NCBI GenBank assembly: GCA_934045905.1
Contig: OW203762.1
Location: 7,564,001 to 7,628,000, forward strand
Direction of reading: 5' to 3'
Source of the DNA: Leuctra nigra
Lineage: Eukaryota; Arthropoda; Insecta; Plecoptera; Leuctridae
Length of the DNA: 64,000 bases
Part shown: positions 60,598-64,000 of the stretch, piece by piece
Layout of the letters: the number at the start of each line of letters is the position of its first letter
How positions within the stretch are numbered: the first letter of the stretch is position 1
Program-made: the position numbers and the translations under genes
The notes under the pieces: model-generated
Databases searched by the model: none
Told to the model about the DNA's origin: nothing
The model's input: only the letters and a program-made list of their open reading frames with translations

Positions 60598-62969
60598 ACT
60601 TGGTTTAATTATACTACATTTCATATACCTAACATGTATATTTTCAATGTTTTTAATTTAAACTAATTAGAGAGAATTCCCAATTTACACAATAAGTAAT
60701 GCGCCAAAATAATCGACTATTTATTTGCGGACTTAATATGTCGATTATTTAATAAACAATGAAATATATTTGAAAACCATCACTATTAAGCTGAGTTGTG
60801 CTGAGAGAGTGTGGCGTGTCTCTTCACACACGCTGTAAAACATGCGTGGTTTCATAACGCCATCATCTTGACTCGAGCCTCGCTGTTTTATAGGATTTTA
60901 ATGAAGTGCGAAACTCGCTGGATTGTGAGGCTGGAAGCTGTGTTTCTCTCATTAACATATCTTCAGAGATTACATGACGGTCTTAAAACAATATTAACAA
61001 AACACAAAGAAGCTCTTACGCGCTTTATTTGTATTTAATTATATGGAAATCTCTCTCCTTTGTAAGGTTATCATCTTAAACTCATAAACAAAATAATCAA
61101 GTACCTGAAAATTTCTTGAACGTAACCATTGTCTTCTTAGGTAGGTAGTGGATTTTATTGAACTTGAGAATGAGCTGTAAACAATGCTGATGGAAAATCT
61201 GTTATATTATAACGTCAGTACAAAATAAGTTGCTTTTTTAATATTTATGTGACGTTGGAGTATTTTGATGAAAGAAGGAAATGAAGGGATGTATGTAACA
61301 ATTTTTAATTTTATTATACGATGAACGTTGCTATCAGCTCTCAATTAATTTGATTTAATCCTGGAAAAGAATGCCACTCTGTTCAGTATATTTCTCTAAG
61401 GAAGATGCATTACAGACTCTTTCATAAGAACACGTGAAATACTGCCATTCTTTTTCTACCTATTCACATTTATTTAATAAAACTTAGAATTTCATACCAT
61501 TATTCTTATTCATCCCAGCAAAATCTTGCACTTTTTCCATCAACTCTTTGTGGCAGATTCACACTAAAAGACGAGTTAAGAAAGATGACTCAAAAGACAA
61601 ATCATTTTCACCACGAGTATATCCATGGATGTCATCAAGATTACATCCGCACCAAACAAAGCCATCCACAGATTCCAATAACAATAACAGTTATGTAGTC
61701 TCACACCACACGTCTTTGCTCGACTGCGGCGAAATCGAACAAAAGCACATTGAAAGCTCGGAATTATAACAAAGCTCGCCCCAGCCGATTATCGGTTATA
61801 TTGAATCGAGAACTGACTTTCCGGGAGAGGTCAAGCATGGAATTTAATTGCTTGCGACTACTAATTCTAATCTATGTGATAACTAATCGTCCGAGGGTAA
61901 ATATCAAGTATAATATTTCCAATAAAAGATGGTACGAGCTTATCGGATTTCGTTAATTAAATGTTTATGGAGTTCGAACATATTTAGGTGGTTCATTACT
62001 CAAGGCGTCTGCAACGGGTAAAGTATTCTCCTCTTCAAGTACTTCACGCTTAATTAATCGTCTTATCAGATGTTAATTAGTGTTCGATAAGGTGTTTTCT
62101 TGGTGCTTGTGAGGTGTGGTTGTTTGTTGTGATTACTTGTTGGAGTTGACGCGTCGTCAAGATTGCTTCAAGAGAAAATAGTTTCTTGCACGAGGCACTA
62201 GTGGAGGGTGATTTTGTGTTTAATTATAATTCTGACGACGGAACTGATTACAAATTTTATAAATTATGGGGTGTTTTCTTATGTCATTAGAGTTGAAAGC
62301 GTGCCAATTAATGGTTGTTAATGTATGAAATTTGACTCAAAGTCAACAATTAAATTGTAAATTGATGAGGGTTCGGACAAAGTCATTGTAAGGTCAAAGT
62401 TTCCCTTCCCTTCGGATCAGCCGAATGGAACTATTCAAAATCAGAGGACGCGTTTTTGACGGAGTAATGCGGATCATTCCCCCGGACATGTTTAAAGCGA
62501 AGCTAAGAAGGATTGGAAGAATTACATAGGCTATTGTAAAATGACTGGACTTTCCAAACTAAGATGTTTTCCTTCTCAAACACTGCCCTAACTCTAGATT
62601 AAAACGCACATATCAAGTTTACAAAAGCTTCTGTGGTACAAAAGCTCTGAACTTCTGTTACAAATTACAATATTTTCGTGAGAAATTGTAAACAACAAAA
62701 ATTTATAAAGCTCTTAGTTAGCACAGCAAATATTCTATAAAATTCACAGTTTGAAATGCAGTTGCTGGCATCATTTTCAAATGTCCCAAACTAAAAATCC
62801 ACGAATTCTAAGCATGTTTAGTTTTCATATAGGTAACTGATTTGACCCCTTGCAACTGTGCTTTAAATTTAACATAATTTATTTTTGCTCAACAAAGATG
62901 AAGATGAGGTAAACAAAAAGCTTGAAGTTTGCGCCAAGTTCCCTTGCTTGTCTTGTATATAGGTATACC
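60598..62969. other. No gene identified
   Basis: AT-rich flank of the LINE with scattered short frames and nothing supportable. Confidence 0.4.
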
Positions 62970-63473
62970 GTGTGCAGTGTGAAGTGTGCAGCGTGCAGTG
63001 TACAGTGTGCAGCGTGCAGTGTGCAGTGTGCAGTGTGCAGTGTGCAGTGTGCAGTGTGCAGTGTGCAGGGTACAGTGTGCAGTGTGCAGCGTGCAGTGTG
63101 CAGTGTGCAGTGTGAAGTGTGAAGTGTGCAGTGTGCAGCGTGCAGTGTGCAGTGTGCAGTGTGCAGTGTGCAGCGTGCAGTGTGCAGTGTGCAGCGTGCA
63201 GTGTGCAGTGTGCAGTGTGCAGTGTGCAGTGTGCAGTGTGCAGTGTGCAGCGTGCAGTGTGCAGTGTGCAGTGTGCAGCGTGCAGTGTGCAGTGTGCAGT
63301 GTGCAGCGTGCAGTGTGCAGTGTGCAGTGTGCAGTGTGCAGTGTGCAGTGTGCAGTGTGCAGTGTGCAGCGTGCAGTGTGCAGTGTGCAGTGTGCAGCGT
63401 GCAGTGTGCATTGTGCAGCGTGCAGTGTGCAGTGTGCAGTGTGCAGCGTGCAGTGTGCAGCGTGCAGTGTGCA
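62970..63473 (+). repeat. Heptamer tandem array (GTGCAGT)n, about 72 units
   Basis: Continuous 7-bp units GTGCAGT with frequent GTGCAGC variants and rare GTGAAGT, GTACAGT and GTGCAGG. Because 7 is not a multiple of 3 and the unit avoids stops, most frames on both strands are open for 100 to 200 codons of low-complexity sequence; none is a gene. The unit is not a known telomere motif. Confidence 0.97.
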
Positions 63474-63600
63474 AGACGTGATGTCGACGCCATGCAAAGC
63501 GTCACGACGTCACGCGAGTTATTTAACTCGACGTCGCGACGCTCGAGACGCGGAAAATGAGGCGTCGTCTTCCTACTTTGATGGATGATGGCGTCGATCG
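63473..63600. other. GCGTCG-rich CpG islet beside the heptamer array
   Basis: Dense GACGTG, GTCGACGCC, GCGTCACGACGTCACGCG, GACGTCGCGACGC and GGCGTCGTC words. CGAGTTA-TT-TAACTCG (63515-63530) is a perfect small palindrome. It starts where the heptamer array ends. Confidence 0.55.
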
Positions 63601-64000
63601 GACACACATAATAAATCTTTGTCTTACATCGCAACACAACATGAGGCCAGCCGCTTGACTTGCAGACAAGATGAACGTCGTGGAAAACTTTCGCGGCTCA
63701 GAACCAATCTTGTGACGAGATTAGCTGGAATACATAAATTATCAACATGAATATTCTAAAAGATCATTCAGGACCAAGAAAAGACGTAGACATCGGGTAC
63801 CTTATTTTCTTTCAGGAGTTTATAAATCTTTTGAAATGATAATAACGTCTTTAGTGGAGTTTAAATGTAGTCGATAAAATGTGATGTATAGACTGCTTTA
63901 CTATGTTTTTAAATTACAAAGTATGACTGGAGTTTTGTTTGCTTACTTATTTTGTTTCATGGTATTATTTTTATATAAATTGTACTTGTAATATGAATAA
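63601..64000. other. No recognisable feature
   Basis: AT-rich sequence to the window end with nothing supportable. Confidence 0.4.

Noticed and set aside
62970..63473. Telomeric or subtelomeric repeat
   Set aside because: GTGCAGT does not match the arthropod TTAGG or other known telomere motifs, and unique sequence follows on both sides.
62879..63637. Long overlapping open frames on both strands (Cys/Val/Gln- and Leu/His/Thr-rich)
   Set aside because: They are translations of the 7-bp repeat, which lacks stops in most frames; no codon bias, start context or domain supports a gene.

Overview
This 64 kb window looks like AT-rich, gene-poor nuclear DNA from an animal, most probably an arthropod. 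The reasons are a LINE retrotransposon with an RTE-type layout, a TA-flanked inverted-repeat element, tRNA-derived SINE-like copies, many tandem arrays, and an Inr+DPE core promoter of the arthropod kind. There are no bacterial operons, rRNA genes or CRISPR arrays. Species cannot be told from the sequence alone.

The only long, convincing protein-coding unit is a LINE on the minus strand (57230-60585). It has an intact 940-residue endonuclease/reverse transcriptase ORF, a 78-residue upstream ORF overlapping it by an ATGA junction, a short 3' UTR ending in a GAA-repeat tail, and a perfect 12-bp target-site duplication. It is structurally complete and looks recently inserted.

Layout. 1-2.7 kb: G-rich tracts, a dispersed repeat with degenerate ~140-bp monomers, and a decayed foldback. 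10.2-11.0 kb: a 32-bp minisatellite and a 111-bp tandem duplication. 13.75-15.3 kb: eleven 141-bp tandem units. 21.4-22.7 kb: a TA-flanked element with near-identical ~208-bp terminal inverted repeats, carrying a tRNA-like cloverleaf with an oligo-T terminator. 22.9-24.0 kb: a 118-bp array whose units combine perfect CRE, ETS and YY1 consensus sites. 32.6-32.9 kb: a second foldback. 48.8-49.1 kb: a candidate core promoter and ATG-free first exon on the minus strand, ending in a perfect splice donor. 50.5 kb: five 54-bp repeats. 57.2-60.6 kb: the LINE. 63.0-63.5 kb: about 72 heptamer repeats followed by a CpG-rich islet.

Host genes. The 48.8-49.1 kb unit is the best evidence for one. If it is real, most of the window to its left would be its first intron or an intergenic desert. 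Two further exon candidates (near 29.1 kb and 37.4 kb, plus strand) are weak. Many apparent open frames are by-products of tandem repeats with 3n periods (141, 54), of the 7-bp array that is open in every frame, or of poly-G/C tracts, and are not proposed as genes.
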